Shown: positions 24,762 through 35,601 of the stretch, in pieces
Position numbering within the stretch: the first letter of the stretch is position 1
Layout: each line of letters starts with the position of its first letter
Origin: Palaemon carinicauda
Taxonomy: Eukaryota; Arthropoda; Malacostraca; Decapoda; Palaemonidae
Direction: 5' to 3'
Length of the DNA: 64,000 nt
Assembly (NCBI RefSeq): GCF_036898095.1
Contig: NC_090729.1
Location: 72,455,257 to 72,519,256, forward strand
Program-made: the position numbers and the translations under genes
Notes under the pieces: generated by a model
The model's database searches: none
What the model saw: only the letters and a program-made list of their open reading frames with translations
Told to the model about the DNA's origin: nothing

Positions 24762-25911
24762 TCAAGCGGCAGGTTTTATAATACTGCCTGCCGCCACCAC
24801 ATGAAATTTTATTCCCTGTAATTGCTTCACATAGTGTTTGAAGAAAACTCTGGATGACTTCCTTCCAGTATAAGCCCGAAGGCTTTCAAACGACATCGTC
24901 TGAAAGAAATTCACAGACAAGGCAACTTTTCTCAGATCATGACCTGCGGGTGGATTGTCTGGATCCGCTCTGCGTATAAAATAGGTGATTTTCGCCCTTA
25001 ACTGTTTCAAGGATAATGTTGAACCAGACGTCTCTCCCTTGAAAAGCTGACCTCCCTTAAAGTCTGAAGTTCTACGAAGATAGACCTTTAGGCATTCCAC
25101 TGGGCAGAGGGATCCTTCTTCCTTCAGAGGGCAGATTCTCCAGGGACCCCATCTTTTAGTGGGTAGTTCGTTCTTGGCGAGAAACGTCGTATCCGGAAAG
25201 AGGTTCAGTTTTCCGGAGTCTGTGAACTGAATGTGGCCATCATCCCTCGAGAGAGCCACTATTTCGCTAACTCTGGCTCCTGAGGCTAGTGCAAAAAAGA
25301 ATATCACCTTTTGAGTCAAGTCATTCAGCGAGCAATCCTCATTGTTCAGAGTTGATGCTAAGTGAAGAACATTATCCAAAGACCATGAAATGGGCTTTGG
25401 AGGAGCTGCGGGCCGAAGTTTAGCGCAGGCTTTTGGAATCTTATTGAAGATTTCATTAGAAAAGTCTACCTGGAAGGCATATAGTATTGGTCTGGCTAGG
25501 GCAGATTTACATGTAGTAATCGTGTTGGCTGCTAAACCTTGTTCATGAAGATGGATGAAGAAGGACAAGCAGAAATCCGTAGAAATCTCCTTACGTTTCT
25601 TCGCCCTGACAAAGGCCACCCATTTCTTCCAGGAAGACTCATATTGTCTTCTTGTTGACTTTGACTTGTATTCTTCTAAGAAGTTAATACTGTCCCTAGA
25701 AATCCCGAACCGTTTCTTGACCGCTAGGGCGAGAAAATCATGAGATGAAGGTTCTGGGTTTTCTCTGATGAAGCTGAGACAGTCAATTTCTGCACTTGCT
25801 AAGTCAGAACTGGGTCCGGCAACGGGATCAGCTTCAGGCGTAGTTCCGTTATTAAAGGGAACCAAACACTGTTGGGCCACTTGTGGGCCCCTATTGCTGC
25901 TATCCCCCTAA
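24762..25911 (-). CDS. DIRS tyrosine recombinase, element 2 (open frame, 5' part cut off by a LINE)
   Basis: This 372-residue open frame is the best preserved recombinase in the window. The N-terminal half has STRRQYESSWKKWVAFVRAK and FFIHLHEQGLAANTITTCKS. The catalytic half has ASGARVSEIVALS (first Arg) and GHDLRKVALSVNFF (HxxR). The nucleophile position reads VFFKHYVKQ where elements 1 and 5b read VFYKHY, so the probable catalytic Tyr is Phe. A second Tyr three residues later could be the nucleophile instead. The ATG at 25880 is arbitrary: DIRS coding sequence continues to about 25911, where the LINE begins. The family start lies across the LINE, inside the RT region. Confidence 0.82.
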
Positions 25912-28645
25912 CAACTTTTATTTATGTTCGATCTACCGGAATCCAGACATGGATGATTCTATCTTCGATTGTCTTCTTACCATTATGGCTAAGATACAAG
26001 AAGATGATAGAAAGGCTTCTTTTGTCTTTGTTGGTGATTTTAATGCTCACCATAGGGAGTGGTTAAGTTCTATCTCTCCTACCGATCGCCATGGCTTAAG
26101 AGCTTTAGACTTTGCCTCTGAATCAGGCTGTGAGCAAATCATAAATGAAGCTACTCACAGGTCTGGTAATTGCTTGGACCTTGTATACACTGACTCCCCT
26201 GGCGTTATAACTGGTAAGGTTGGTTCTCCAGTCGGGACATCTGATCATGCCTTGATTTCATTATTAGTGAAGACTGAGCAGCCTGTCCCTGATATATCAT
26301 ATTCTTGTAAAATTTATATGAAATCCCAAGCAGACTGGAATGGGATTTTACATGATCTTTTGTGCTTGAATTGGTCACAATTATATAATAGTGTAGATCC
26401 TGTTGTCCCTTTGAATGAGAATCTAGTCAACATAATTGATAGGCGTATCCCTTCTCGTGTGCTAAGGTACCGAGTGAAGGACAAACCGTGGTTCAATAAT
26501 GATTGTAGACGTGCTTTTTTGGAGAAGCAGGAGGCCTATCAACTTTGGAAGGGTAACAGATCAGATTTGACCTGGAACAACTATACTCAGCTTCGAGCTT
26601 TTGCTCAGAGAGTTTATGCCTCAACTGAAAAGGAGTACAATTTAACCATAAAAGAAACACTTTCTGGTACAACTCAGGAACATAAATGGTGGTCTACCCT
26701 TAAATCTGCACTCTTTGGTGTAGATGCAACAGTTCCTCCTTTACTTAAACCAGATGGCTCAGTCACTCACTGTCCAAAGGAAAAGGCAACCCTTTTGGCT
26801 GATGTTTTTGACAGTAAACAGAGTAATGAAAAACTTGAACTTCCTCATTCCTGTTTTCCTGAGGCTAAACTAACTAATTTAGCTTTTCGATCTCGTGAGA
26901 TTAAAGCTCTGTTGATGGACCTTGATGCTTATGGAGGTGTAGACCCAAATGGTATTTTTCCTTTGTTTTTTATAAAGACAGCAGATTTCTTAGCTCCAAA
27001 GTTATCTGTTATTTTGCGCAAGTTAGCAAGAAGAGGTGCTTTTAGCACTAGTTGGAGAATTGGTAATGTTACTCCTCTATGTAAATGTGTTTGTGGTAGC
27101 TCAAGTCCCACTGATTACCGCCCAATTTCCATAACTCCCATATTATCTAAAATTTTTGAACGTCTTCTGGCAAAACGTCTTAATAGGTTTGCTGAAGGTA
27201 ATCATCTACTCCCTAGTTTGCAATTTGGTTTTCGTAAAGGCCTTGGAGCATGTGATGCCCTTCTTACAATCTCCAATGCTGTACAGAAATCCCTTGATTG
27301 TGGTCGGGAAGTTCGTATGATTGGCCTTGATTTTAGTGCTGCCTTTGACCGTGTTAATCATGAGGCCCTTGTTTTCAAACTGAAACAGTTGGGAGTGGGT
27401 GGGTCGTTTCTTAGCATTATTATTGATTTTTTAAGTAATAGATCTCAAAGAGTTGTTGTTGATGGGCACCATAGTGATTATAGGAATGTGATATCTGGTG
27501 TTCCACAGGGTAGTGTTCTTGGCCCATTACTTTTCATACTATATACACATGACATGTGGTTTGGCCTAGAAAACAAGCTTGTTGCATATGCAGATGATGC
27601 TACTCTCTTTGCATCAATTCCATCCCCTGAATGTAGATCTAGGGTTGGTGAATCCCTTAATAGAGATTTAGCTAGAATTAGTGCATGGTGCAAATTATGG
27701 GGTATGAAGTTGAATCCTAACAAAATTCAAAGTATGATTGTAAGTAGGTCAAGGACGGTGGTTCCTCAACATCCGGATCTCAGTATTGATAATGTTTCTT
27801 TAAATATGTATGACTCTTTCAAAATTTTAGGTGTGATTCTCGACAGTAAATTTACTTTTGAGAAACATATAAGGTCTGTGTCTTCTTCAATTTCACAAAA
27901 AATAGGCTTATTGAGAAAGTCTTTCAAGATTTTCGGTGATCAATCTATTCTGAAGAAGTGTTTTAATTCCTTCATTCTACCTTGTTTTGAGTATTGTTCT
28001 CCTGTCTGGTCTTCAGCTGCCGATTCTCATCTTAATTTGTTGGACAGAAACTTACGGTCTATTGAATTTCTTATTCCTGATCTAGATATTAATCTCTGGC
28101 ACCGTCGTTCAATTAGTTCATTATGTATGTTGCATAAGATTTTTCACAACTCTGACCATCCTTTACATTCAGATCTCCCTGGACAATTCTATCCTGTTCG
28201 TAATACTAGGCAGGCAGTTAATTCTAATAGCCAGGCCTTCTCCATCACGAGGCTCAATACTATGCAGTACTCTAGAAGTTTTATTCCAGCTGTGACCAAG
28301 TTGTGGAATGATCTTCCTAATCGGGTGATTGAATCAGTAGAACTTCAAAAGTTCAAAGTTGGAGCAAATGCTTTTTTGTTGACCAGGCAGACATAGTCTT
28401 TTTATAGTTTATTTATGACATATTTGTTTTTGATGTTGTTGATAGTTTATTATATGACATGTCTGTTTTGACGTTGTTTCTTATTTTAGAATGATTTATT
28501 GTTAATTTGTTCTCTTCATTTATTTATTTCCTTATTTCCTTTCCTCACTGAGCTATTTTTCCCTGTTGGAGCCCCTGGGCTTATAGCATCTTGCTTTTCC
28601 AACTAGGGTTGTAGCTTGGATAGTAATAATAATAATAATAATAAA
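25912..28645 (+). mobile_element. 5'-truncated LINE (Jockey/CR1/I-like group) inserted in element 2
   Basis: A non-LTR retrotransposon cut inside its endonuclease domain, with an intact RT region, a 3' UTR and a TAA-repeat tail (about 28622-28645). Comparison with 5b (about 61450-61500) gives the empty site: element-2 sequence stops after CTGCTATCCCCCT and resumes with AAGGATCTCAG. Any target duplication is at most a few bases. The open RT frame suggests it is younger than the DIRS copy it interrupts. Clade is uncertain between Jockey, CR1 and I; the TAA tail recalls I-like elements. Confidence 0.85.
25919..28396 (+). CDS. LINE ORF2: partial endonuclease plus reverse transcriptase
   Basis: One uninterrupted frame of over 820 residues; the first eight codons of the frame starting at 25883 are DIRS sequence. 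The APE-type endonuclease is truncated but shows SIYRNPD, VFVGDFNAHHREW (about residue 50) and TSDHALISL (about 119). RT motifs are in order: DYRPISITPILSKIFERL (about 410), FGFRKGLGACDALL, GLDFSAAFDRVNHEAL (about 483), GVPQGSVLGPLLFIL (about 541) and the catalytic AYADDATLFA (about 569). A C-terminal region with CFEYCSPVWSSA and LWNDLPNRVIES follows. It copies its own RNA at a nicked target. It is probably immobile here because the 5' end is missing. Confidence 0.9.
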   Translation, partial: YLCSIYRNPDMDDSIFDCLLTIMAKIQEDDRKASFVFVGDFNAHHREWLSSISPTDRHGLRALDFASESGCEQIINEATHRSGNCLDLVYTDSPGVITGKVGSPVGTSDHALISLLVKTEQPVPDISYSCKIYMKSQADWNGILHDLLCLNWSQLYNSVDPVVPLNENLVNIIDRRIPSRVLRYRVKDKPWFNNDCRRAFLEKQEAYQLWKGNRSDLTWNNYTQLRAFAQRVYASTEKEYNLTIKETLSGTTQEHKWWSTLKSALFGVDATVPPLLKPDGSVTHCPKEKATLLADVFDSKQSNEKLELPHSCFPEAKLTNLAFRSREIKALLMDLDAYGGVDPNGIFPLFFIKTADFLAPKLSVILRKLARRGAFSTSWRIGNVTPLCKCVCGSSSPTDYRPISITPILSKIFERLLAKRLNRFAEGNHLLPSLQFGFRKGLGACDALLTISNAVQKSLDCGREVRMIGLDFSAAFDRVNHEALVFKLKQLGVGGSFLSIIIDFLSNRSQRVVVDGHHSDYRNVISGVPQGSVLGPLLFILYTHDMWFGLENKLVAYADDATLFASIPSPECRSRVGESLNRDLARISAWCKLWGMKLNPNKIQSMIVSRSRTVVPQHPDLSIDNVSLNMYDSFKILGVILDSKFTFEKHIRSVSSSISQKIGLLRKSFKIFGDQSILKKCFNSFILPCFEYCSPVWSSAADSHLNLLDRNLRSIEFLIPDLDINLWHRRSISSLCMLHKIFHNSDHPLHSDLPGQFYPVRNTRQAVNSNSQAFSITRLNTMQYSRSFIPAVTKLWNDLPNRVIESVELQKFKVGANAFLLTRQT

Positions 28646-30310
28646 GGATCTCAGTTTGTCGAGGACTTTCAGCAGAAGGTTGGTTGGAGGGAACAGGTAG
28701 ATCTTGGATCACCTGTTCCAATCTATGGATATTGCCTCTGTCGCTTCCGCTAGAGGATCCTCGTACAGGGCTATATACCGGGCTAGCTTCTTGTTGTCGC
28801 TCGGTGCGAACAGATCTATCTGCAGGCCTGGGACTTTGCGTAATATGAAGGAGAATGATTTTGCGTCTAAGGACCATTCTGACTCTATCGGGTTGACCCT
28901 GGATAGAGCGTCCGCTGTCACATTGCGGAACCCTTGAAGGTGGACTGCTGACAAGTGCCATCTCATCTTCTTTGTTAGAAGGAGGATGGCCAGTATCACT
29001 TGATTTATGTGAAGCGATCTCGAGCCCTGTCAATTCAGGCATCTCATTACAACTTCGCTGTCTAGAACCAGACAGATGTGGATTGAGCAGCGAAGTTCCA
29101 GTTTCTTCAGAGAGAGAATAACCACCATGGCTTCCAGAAAATTGATGTGGAAGGACTTGAAGAGGGGAAACCAGGTTCCCTGGACTTTCCGATGATGAGA
29201 GTGGCCTCCCCACCCCTCTTTTGAGGCGTCCGTGTGAACGGTGACTGCCGGTGGAGGTGGTTTCAGAGGTGCCTTGCTCTTCAGGTTCTTGGCTTCCGAC
29301 CATGGTTTGAGTAGTGATCGCAGACGATTTGGAATCGGTCTTTGTAGCGTTTGATGCGTAGTTTCTCCAAACTCCTGATGCATCTTTTAATTGTGCTTTC
29401 AATATTGGATCTGTCACTGAGGCAAACTGGAGGGACCCGAACACTCTCTCCTGTTGCCTTCTTCATATCCTGTCGGATTGAAGAAGTCTCTTGACAGATC
29501 CTGCTATCTCTTTCCTCTTCTTTGATGGAATGGAAAGGCAGTGTGACTGTAAGTCCCAGTGAATGCCCAGTCACTGGAACTTTTGCGCTGGAGATAGACG
29601 AGACTTTTCCAACTTGATCTTGAATCCTAAGTGTTCCAGGACCAGGAACTGGATCACTTGCTTGGAGGCTTGCCTGCACTCTTCCTCGGATGCTGCCCAC
29701 ACCAGCCAGTCGTCCAGGTAGGCTACTACCTGGATCCCCTTTAGGCGTAGTTGATGAATGACTGCATTCGCAAGCTTGGTGAATACCCTTGGGGCTATGT
29801 TTAGACCGAAGGGCATGGCTCTGAAAACGTACTTTCTTTTCTGTAGTTTGAACCCTAGGTAGGAGGAAACTTTACGGTTGATTGGAACATGCCAGTACAC
29901 ATGTCTATGGAGACTGTGTATGCCCGTTTGGGCAAAATGGTCCTTATGTGTTGAAGCGTCAGCATTCTGAACTTGTGGGTCACTATGAACTTGTTGAGTG
30001 GTGATAGGTCCAGAATGACTCTGAGCTTTCCCGAATCCTTCTTCGGAACACAAAATAGCCTTCCTTGGAATCTGATGGACTTTGCCTTCCTTATAACTCT
30101 TTTGTTCAGGAGTTCCTGAACATATTCTTCCAGAATGGGGGTTGAATGCTGGAAGAATTGAGGAAAGTTTGGTGGAGTTGAGCTCCAACTCCACCCTAGT
30201 CCGTTCTTGATCAGGCTTTGGGCACAGGGATCGAAGGTCCAACGATCCCGGAAGCATCTCACATGGAGTGCTGGATGGAGGACTTGCCCCCTTGGCCACA
30301 TCCACCTTTG
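28646..30310 (-). pseudogene. pol: DIRS RT / RNase H / methyltransferase-like region, element 2, broken
   Basis: Read downward from 30310. The RT start LEEYVQELLNKRVIRKAKS, FQGRLFCVPKKDSGKLRVIL and DLSPLNKFI lie in 30301-29855. MPFGLNIAPRVFTKLANAVI and AYLDDWLVWAASEEE follow in 30395-29571. RNase H (VTVHTDASKEGWGGHSHH) is in 29383-29030. HLQGFRNVTADALSRVNP and the methyltransferase-like start (QIDLFAPSDNKKLARYIALY) are in 28999-28709. At least three frameshifts separate these, and motif A is damaged. The last part joins across the LINE to the recombinase region. Confidence 0.82.
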
Positions 30311-32270
30311 TTACCCCTACCTCTGAAGGGGCGTCTAGAGGATCCTCGAAAGGAACCTCGAGACTTCGTCCTGAAAGCCGTCGATTGGCTTTCAAAGACT
30401 GGGGTGGATACCGGCGATTAGGTCGTCAGTGTTTGGGGCACCAGTTGAAAGGTGGTGGTTGGTTGTGCCACCGTCTGGGCACCGTGGCCACGGGAAGCTG
30501 TTGCTGTTTTCTAGGCCGAGAGGGCACTCTTGGTCATTTTGATTTATTCTTCGGCTGGGGACCCTCGTCAGCGGAAGATTTTCTTTTTGAGGACAAGCCC
30601 CACTTGGAGAGGAGATTCCTGTTCTCCGTAGCGGCTTTGTCCACGACCTCTTTGACCACTTCACTTGGGAAGAGGTCTTTTCCCCAGATATTGGAGGCTA
30701 TGAGCTTCCTTGGTTCGTGTCTCACCGCAGCCGAGGCGAAGACGAACTCTGTACAAGTCCTTCGGGCTTTGATAAAGTTGTACAAGTCCTTGGTGACTGT
30801 CGCCAAATGAGATTTGGCGAAGACCATAAACATATCTGGGGTGTCCGAGATGCTTGCCATAGTCTCTAAGCCAGACTGCAGAGACATGGAAGCAGCAAGA
30901 CGTTCCTTAGTCTCTTGTTCCCTGCGCAGGAGAGACTCTGACAGCTTCGGGAGGTCTTCGCCGAACTGTCGTCCACCAATATCTGCCTCCAGCTTCCCAA
31001 CTGTGAAGGTGTTATGAACATCCTTCCAGTCTTTATCATCTGATGGAAAAGCAAGGGAAAAGGGTCTACACTCCTCCAGTGTAGGGCAAGGTTTCCCTGC
31101 TTCAACTGCCTTTAAGGCTGCCTTAAACCCTTTGTCCATAAAGGGGAAGGCACTTTTGGGGTCAGCAATAAAGGAAGGGTTCATTTTGCTGAGAGCCGGC
31201 ACCTTGGAGCTAGTAAAGGCCCTCTTTTTCAAGGTGGTCGTATATAGGGCCTGAGCCTTAGAGAGTTCGAAGACAATCGTCTCCTTCAGCTTTGTTTCCT
31301 CCTTGGATGCAGGTTCCATCCTCAGACGGACATAGCAATCCGGGTAGGCCCCTTTACTGGGCCAAAACTCAATTTCCTCTACTGGGACAGTGCCCAGTTT
31401 CTCTGAAAGGAAGATCTTCCCCCCCCCTCCCCCCTCCCCCCCTCCCCCCCTCCCCCCCTCCCCCCCATTGGCATATGGTCTTCATATCTCCAAGGGTTAA
31501 CGTCAGTGAAATCGGGGAGATCCTTGATGTTTAGCTTCTTCGGGGCTAAACGTGTTGCAACCAACTGATGCATTTCCGTCCGAAAAGAAGCTTCTTTCTC
31601 GGACGATTTCTTCTGAATGTCCTGCACCATAGACAGCAGCGAGTGCAACGTACTCGTGATGGAATCTAACTGGGGTGCAGTAGATGAAGTCGAAGGCACC
31701 GGCTCAGTCACCGCAGCTGATGATACCGAAATCGTATCGGTCTTATCAACTTCGGCCTCAGGAGGTACGTCATCCTCCTGCTCCAGTTCTTCGACTAGGA
31801 GATTGTTCTCAGTCAACTCTGAGACAACCGACATGTTGTCATCTAATTGGATGCCCTTCAAGGCGTCCAATACATCATATTCTACCGAAATCTGAACAAG
31901 GGGAATCTCAGGTTGAGCCTGGGGAATAATTGCATCCGCAGATGCCCTAGGGAAAAGATAGTCCCTCATCCTCTTATTAGGAAAGTATGGGCCAAAGGTG
32001 TTCTTCTGAAAACTTCTGACCCATTTTCGCAGCGCGTCCCTTGCTGCATCCCTTGACTCGGTAGACTTTTGATCATCAAAAGCCTCTTTTACCAGTTTGT
32101 TACAAACGGTACATACCTGTGGGTCCCAGTATTTGAGAGCCCCCTTGGTGATTGCGCAGCGAGCATGGGCCCTGCACATGTCATGGCCGTAGAAGTTCTT
32201 GCTACAGACCCTGCAAAAGCTGTTCCCACACTCGGGATGCTCCTTCTGTAAAGAAAGAAAAGCATATAAG
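30311..32270 (-). pseudogene. gag: DIRS Gag, element 2, broken by a C-rich tract
   Basis: Two long frames: 32299-31379 (306 residues) and 31319-30534 (261 residues), followed by a degraded RG-rich tail. The N-terminus has the Cys/His module (ECGNSFCRVC, GHDMCRAHARC, YWDPQVCTVCNKL), then WVRSFQKNTFGPYFPNKRMR, an acidic Ser/Thr-rich spacer and a helical stretch. The second frame has LRREQETKERLAASMSLQ and AVRHEPRKLIASNIWGKDLF. A run of CCCCCCT repeats (about 31419-31467) disrupts the frame between them. The ATG at 32299 lies in the presumed intron; mature coding probably starts after the acceptor at 32246. Confidence 0.8.
31419..31467. repeat. C-rich microsatellite, CCCCCCT-type repeats
   Basis: About six units of six or seven C followed by T. 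It lies inside the element-2 gag, is absent from the corresponding place in elements 1 and 5b, and throws the frame. Confidence 0.85.
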
Positions 32271-34424
32271 TATTCGGTGAAATTCTCAGATTTCAGCATA
32301 CATATTTTTTAAAAATATTAGCTTGGATAGAGTAAGCTAGAAATGGGAAAGACACCTACTTGTGTTTCCTGTCCAGCCCATTGCTATGACCTCCTCCAAT
32401 ATTGAACAATAAATTCTTAAAGAATTTTGTATGGAAAGATAATATCATTTGATATAAAGTGTCTTCTTAACACAATGTCCCAGGTTCAATATTGGGGGTA
32501 AGTTAATGGTTGATAACCATTAAGTGGAAGAGAGGATCATTCTCTTATATGTGATGGTCTCACAATAGGCTGCCCATGAAGCACCTTGTAGGTTGGAAAA
32601 AAACTTTTTGGGCTACAGCACTGACTGGCGGGGGTATGCCGCCAGACCTGCCGGGCCTGCCGACATAGGCCGGGCCTGCTGGCACATGCCGGGCCTGCCG
32701 ACATATGCCGGGCCTGCCGACATATGCCGGGCCTGCCGACATATGCCGGCCTCGCCGACATATGCCGGCGTATTTGGGCTCTTGAAGGCAGGTACTGTCT
32801 TCAGATCTATACTTTGGGTGGCCGACTGTCGGCCGAAAACTTAGTTGCCGGCCACTGGTCATAGTATGTTTATTGTCGTTGGGTCGTCGATCAGCGACGG
32901 CCACGGCAAGTGGCGGCAGAGTAACTGCTGGCCGACAGACAACCAACATGGCCGCCGGCAGCTAGTAGCTGCCGGCGGTCGGCCCAGTATAAGGAAAGTC
33001 AGAGAAAAAGAGAGAGGATGGAGGAAGGCAAAGGCTCAGCCTTGCCGGCCTACATCCCAAAAGAGGGTGCAAGTGGAAGGGGGAGTTATATTCGGGCTTC
33101 TACCCAACCATATCCCATCCATATGGGCTATGGAAGGCAGTCCAAGGGAGGACTGGAGAGCACACTCGGGGATATGAGGGTACCTGCCGGCAGCAGACAG
33201 GGAACCTCAGGCCAATTCTATATATTACCCATAGGGTCAAATGTAGAACAACGGCCAGGAAGGGTGATGGTTCATCCAACACAAAAGAGAGAGCGGGGAA
33301 GGGGTAAAAGTCCTATAAGTAAGGTAATACCCTAGGGCATTACCTAACTTGAAGGATTCTGATCTCATAAAGTAACCTCAAGTAGGAGAAATCATTTCCC
33401 CAGGTTGGGTTAGTCAAGTGAGAAAGTGGCCATAGGACACAATCTCACAAAAGAACAGAATCTCGTACCAGAGATCTTAAACAAGGAAGAAATCATTTCT
33501 TCAGTCTAAGATCTACTAGTATAGGACTGTCTAGGGAGGTCTAGCCTCCTGTAAAGACAACTTAACCTGACTTGGGAAGTCATTTCACCAAGACAGTAAG
33601 ATGCCTTACACAGACTTTTACTCGGATGTCCCGTTCTCAACTCAAAAACCGTATCAGTGGTTAAGAGAAAGAAACGAAACACCCCAGTAAACTTTGCCAG
33701 AACACAGTTCACAGCGAAGTCAGCTGAGGATAGCCTAGGCTGATCAGAGGGAAGGGGAATTGCTCTTAGATTTCGTCAGAGATAGTATCAACTTAAAAGG
33801 TATAGGAGGTGTCAGTCTCCCCTTAAAAGACAATACAAGAGCAATATGGGACATGTATGAAAGTATACTAAAGCCCCTAGGCTAGTAAGTCTAGGAGCAT
33901 AGAGAATCGTTCACCGAAACTCTCTTGTATACTATCTTGGAAGAGGAAAATTTATGTAGTAATATCTTAATTGTATAAAATATTGCCTGAGCTTCAATAA
34001 AACTTTACCAGGAAGGTTATATCATGCATGAAGTGTGTAGGTGCCTAGGCTAGGAAGCCTAGCACTCGTGAGGCTCGATCATAATAGCAAAATCCACGAC
34101 AACAATGACATAATATAAAAATCCCTAGCTAAAATACTAAATAGCTAAAGTTATTAAAGCAAATAATGGCGGGAAAGTCGTTCTGGCTAATTAGATGTAC
34201 AGGAAGAACGACCGCGTTCATGACGCCATCCGGCTGGCAACAGCTCTTGTTATGTTAATTACGATCTCAATCGAAGAGTAAAACTGGCAAGAGCTTACAT
34301 TTACACAATTTAAAGATATTACTTAACTTTCCAGAAGCTGATGAGGCTGGTGAAGGCATCATAGCAACAAATAACTCCAAAATAACGAGAGATAACACGG
34401 GATAACACCGGTCAACGAAGCTAC
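32271..34424 (-). other. Leader of element 2
   Basis: Non-coding sequence between gag and the left terminal repeat. A donor-like GTAGGT on the minus strand (32354-32359) pairs with the acceptor at 32246. The part around 32630-33260 is rich in GCCGGC motifs like the leaders of elements 1 and 5a, and contains the 19-bp minisatellite. Open frames here (for example 32560-32949) are products of repetition and have no recognisable domain. Confidence 0.55.
32640..32768. repeat. Minisatellite, 19-bp unit GCCGACATATGCCGGGCCT
   Basis: About six imperfect copies in a row, several exact. The unit contains CATATG and CCGGGC palindromic cores. It is built from the same CCGGC-rich vocabulary as the rest of the family-A leader, so it probably arose by local amplification there. 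Confidence 0.85.
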
Positions 34425-34776
34425 AAGAGAAAGAATGGCTTGGTGGCGCCTCACGGTGGCGATTCGGCGCACTAATTACAGTACAGTAGGCGTGTCGAGA
34501 GCGTTGCCTCTTAATGACTCTCCTATATTCTTGCCACTTTTTCCCCCTCGAAGCGGAAACGCTATTGGGGGTGTAGATAGCTATGAGACGTGTCAAGAAT
34601 ACGTCCTCTGATATTACGCGATATCCCTTTTTAAATTTTAAGGGATATTCGCTCCAGTAGTTAGAATTCTGGATACCTTTGGTAAATTCTCTGGGATATA
34701 TCACTGTAGTCAAATATACCTAGGAAGCTACTAATGAAGGAACTTCCATCAGGACGACATGGCCTGAGCCCAAAAA
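34425..34776 (-). repeat. Left inverted terminal repeat of element 2
   Basis: Reverse complement of 23319-23712 over about 350 bases. The outer end is the short form, CATCAGGACGACATGGCCTG followed by AGCCCAAAAA. It lacks the GAAGCGAAGCG extension of the right end. Confidence 0.83.
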
Positions 34777-35159
34777 TTGATTTTGTGTGGAAATGTGTAG
34801 GCTATTTTAGGAATTTGGAAAATATTACTGAAATTTTACTTCTTTACCAAAAGTTGATTAAGAACATTTAACACCACTGCGTTTCATATAAAGGACACTT
34901 GAAACATCGTTACCAAACACTAGACGTGTAGTTGTGGTGACAACTATGACAGGTTTAGAGGTTTCTTGCATGAAAATGAAATAAAATTAGGATAACAAGC
35001 AATGCAACTAATTAATATTAACTTAAACATTTCATAATACAACCAAAATACAAACATTTACTGTACCTAACAAAAATCACACAGACTAGGAACTGCTGCT
35101 AGGATAGTTTGTAAAACCCTCAATTTCTATTTCTCCAAAAACTGCTTTGCTGATGTAAG
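34777..35159. other. Unassigned segment between element 2 and the integrase (right side)
   Basis: AT-rich, with no coding match. It joins 22763-23318 once element 2 is removed. A short similarity between the two sides (GTTTGACAACCCTTAA at about 22810 and GTTTGTAAAACCCTCAA at about 35108) may be chance or a trace of a terminal repeat. Confidence 0.4.
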
Positions 35160-35591
35160 GGTGCATCTTACCATTTGTAGCGTCTTATGAAACGGGAAAT
35201 ACGGTAATTTTGACGTGATATTCGTTTCTTGGTCACTTTGAATGATTTCCTGAATACCAAACTTAGTGATAAAGCCTAGTAATTTCTCGGCAATTATTTT
35301 GGCACTGATGTTCCTGACGGGTATGGCTTCTCTGGGTATCTAGTCACTGTGCACATCAAGGTTAACATATATTCGTGACCTTTTTTCGTTCTTGGTAAAG
35401 GTCCCACGATGTCGAGCATTACCTTGCTGAAGGGTTCTCCTCGCAATTCTATCTGGTGTAAGGGAGCTTTCTTAATATACTCGTTGGGCTTTCCAGCCAT
35501 CTGACATGTGACATGCACGGCAAAACTGGCTCACATCCTTATACATGCTAGGCCAGAAAAAGTTAAATAATCTTCTCCTTCATATTCCTTA
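35160..35591 (-). pseudogene. pol: Integrase zinc-binding and core domain of the LTR element, broken
   Basis: The frame 35518-35294 reads CQMAGKPNEYIKKAPLHQIE, GEPFSKVMLDIVGPLPRTKK and GHEYMLTLMCTVTRYPEKPY. This is the end of the HHCC zinc domain and the start of the DDE core (first Asp in MLDIVGP). A shift moves the next part (KFGIQEIIQSDQ, second core Asp) to 35294-35160. Remnants of the zinc domain, with FWPSMYKDV- and FCRAC-like motifs, lie in other frames up to about 35590. The C-terminal half is at 22049-22762. Protease lies upstream on the strand, RT downstream. Confidence 0.78.
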
Positions 35592-35601
35592 TCCCCATAT
35601 G

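Larger units (their letters stand above)
23319..34776 (-). mobile_element. DIRS-type YR retrotransposon, element 2 (family A)
   Basis: Same family and layout as element 1, in reverse orientation. Reading down from 34776: left terminal repeat, leader with a minisatellite, gag in two frames, RT/RNase H in several frames, recombinase, ICR, right terminal repeat. The ends sit at AAA on the plus strand (23319-23321 and within 34772-34776), and no target duplication is visible. A LINE (25912-28645) splits it in the region joining RT and recombinase. Net length is about 8.7 kb. It is inserted in a segment that itself interrupts the integrase of the LTR element. Confidence 0.86.

Noticed and set aside
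24762..25880. Domesticated host recombinase
   Set aside because: It is flanked by DIRS pol remnants, ICR and terminal repeats, and its probable nucleophile is lost, so an ordinary transposon copy explains it.
25883..25918. True N-terminus of the LINE protein at the ATG at 25883
   Set aside because: The first codons are recombinase-region sequence of element 2; LINE sequence starts near 25912, so the ATG is accidental.
32537..32949. Frames with repeated RPAYVGRPGICRQ
   Set aside because: Translation of the 19-bp minisatellite.
23415..34713. Similar frames beginning MTTLIYPREFTKG and MTTVIYPREFTKG at two places in opposite orientation
   Set aside because: They lie in the inverted terminal repeats of element 2. 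Similarity reflects the repeats and not a gene.
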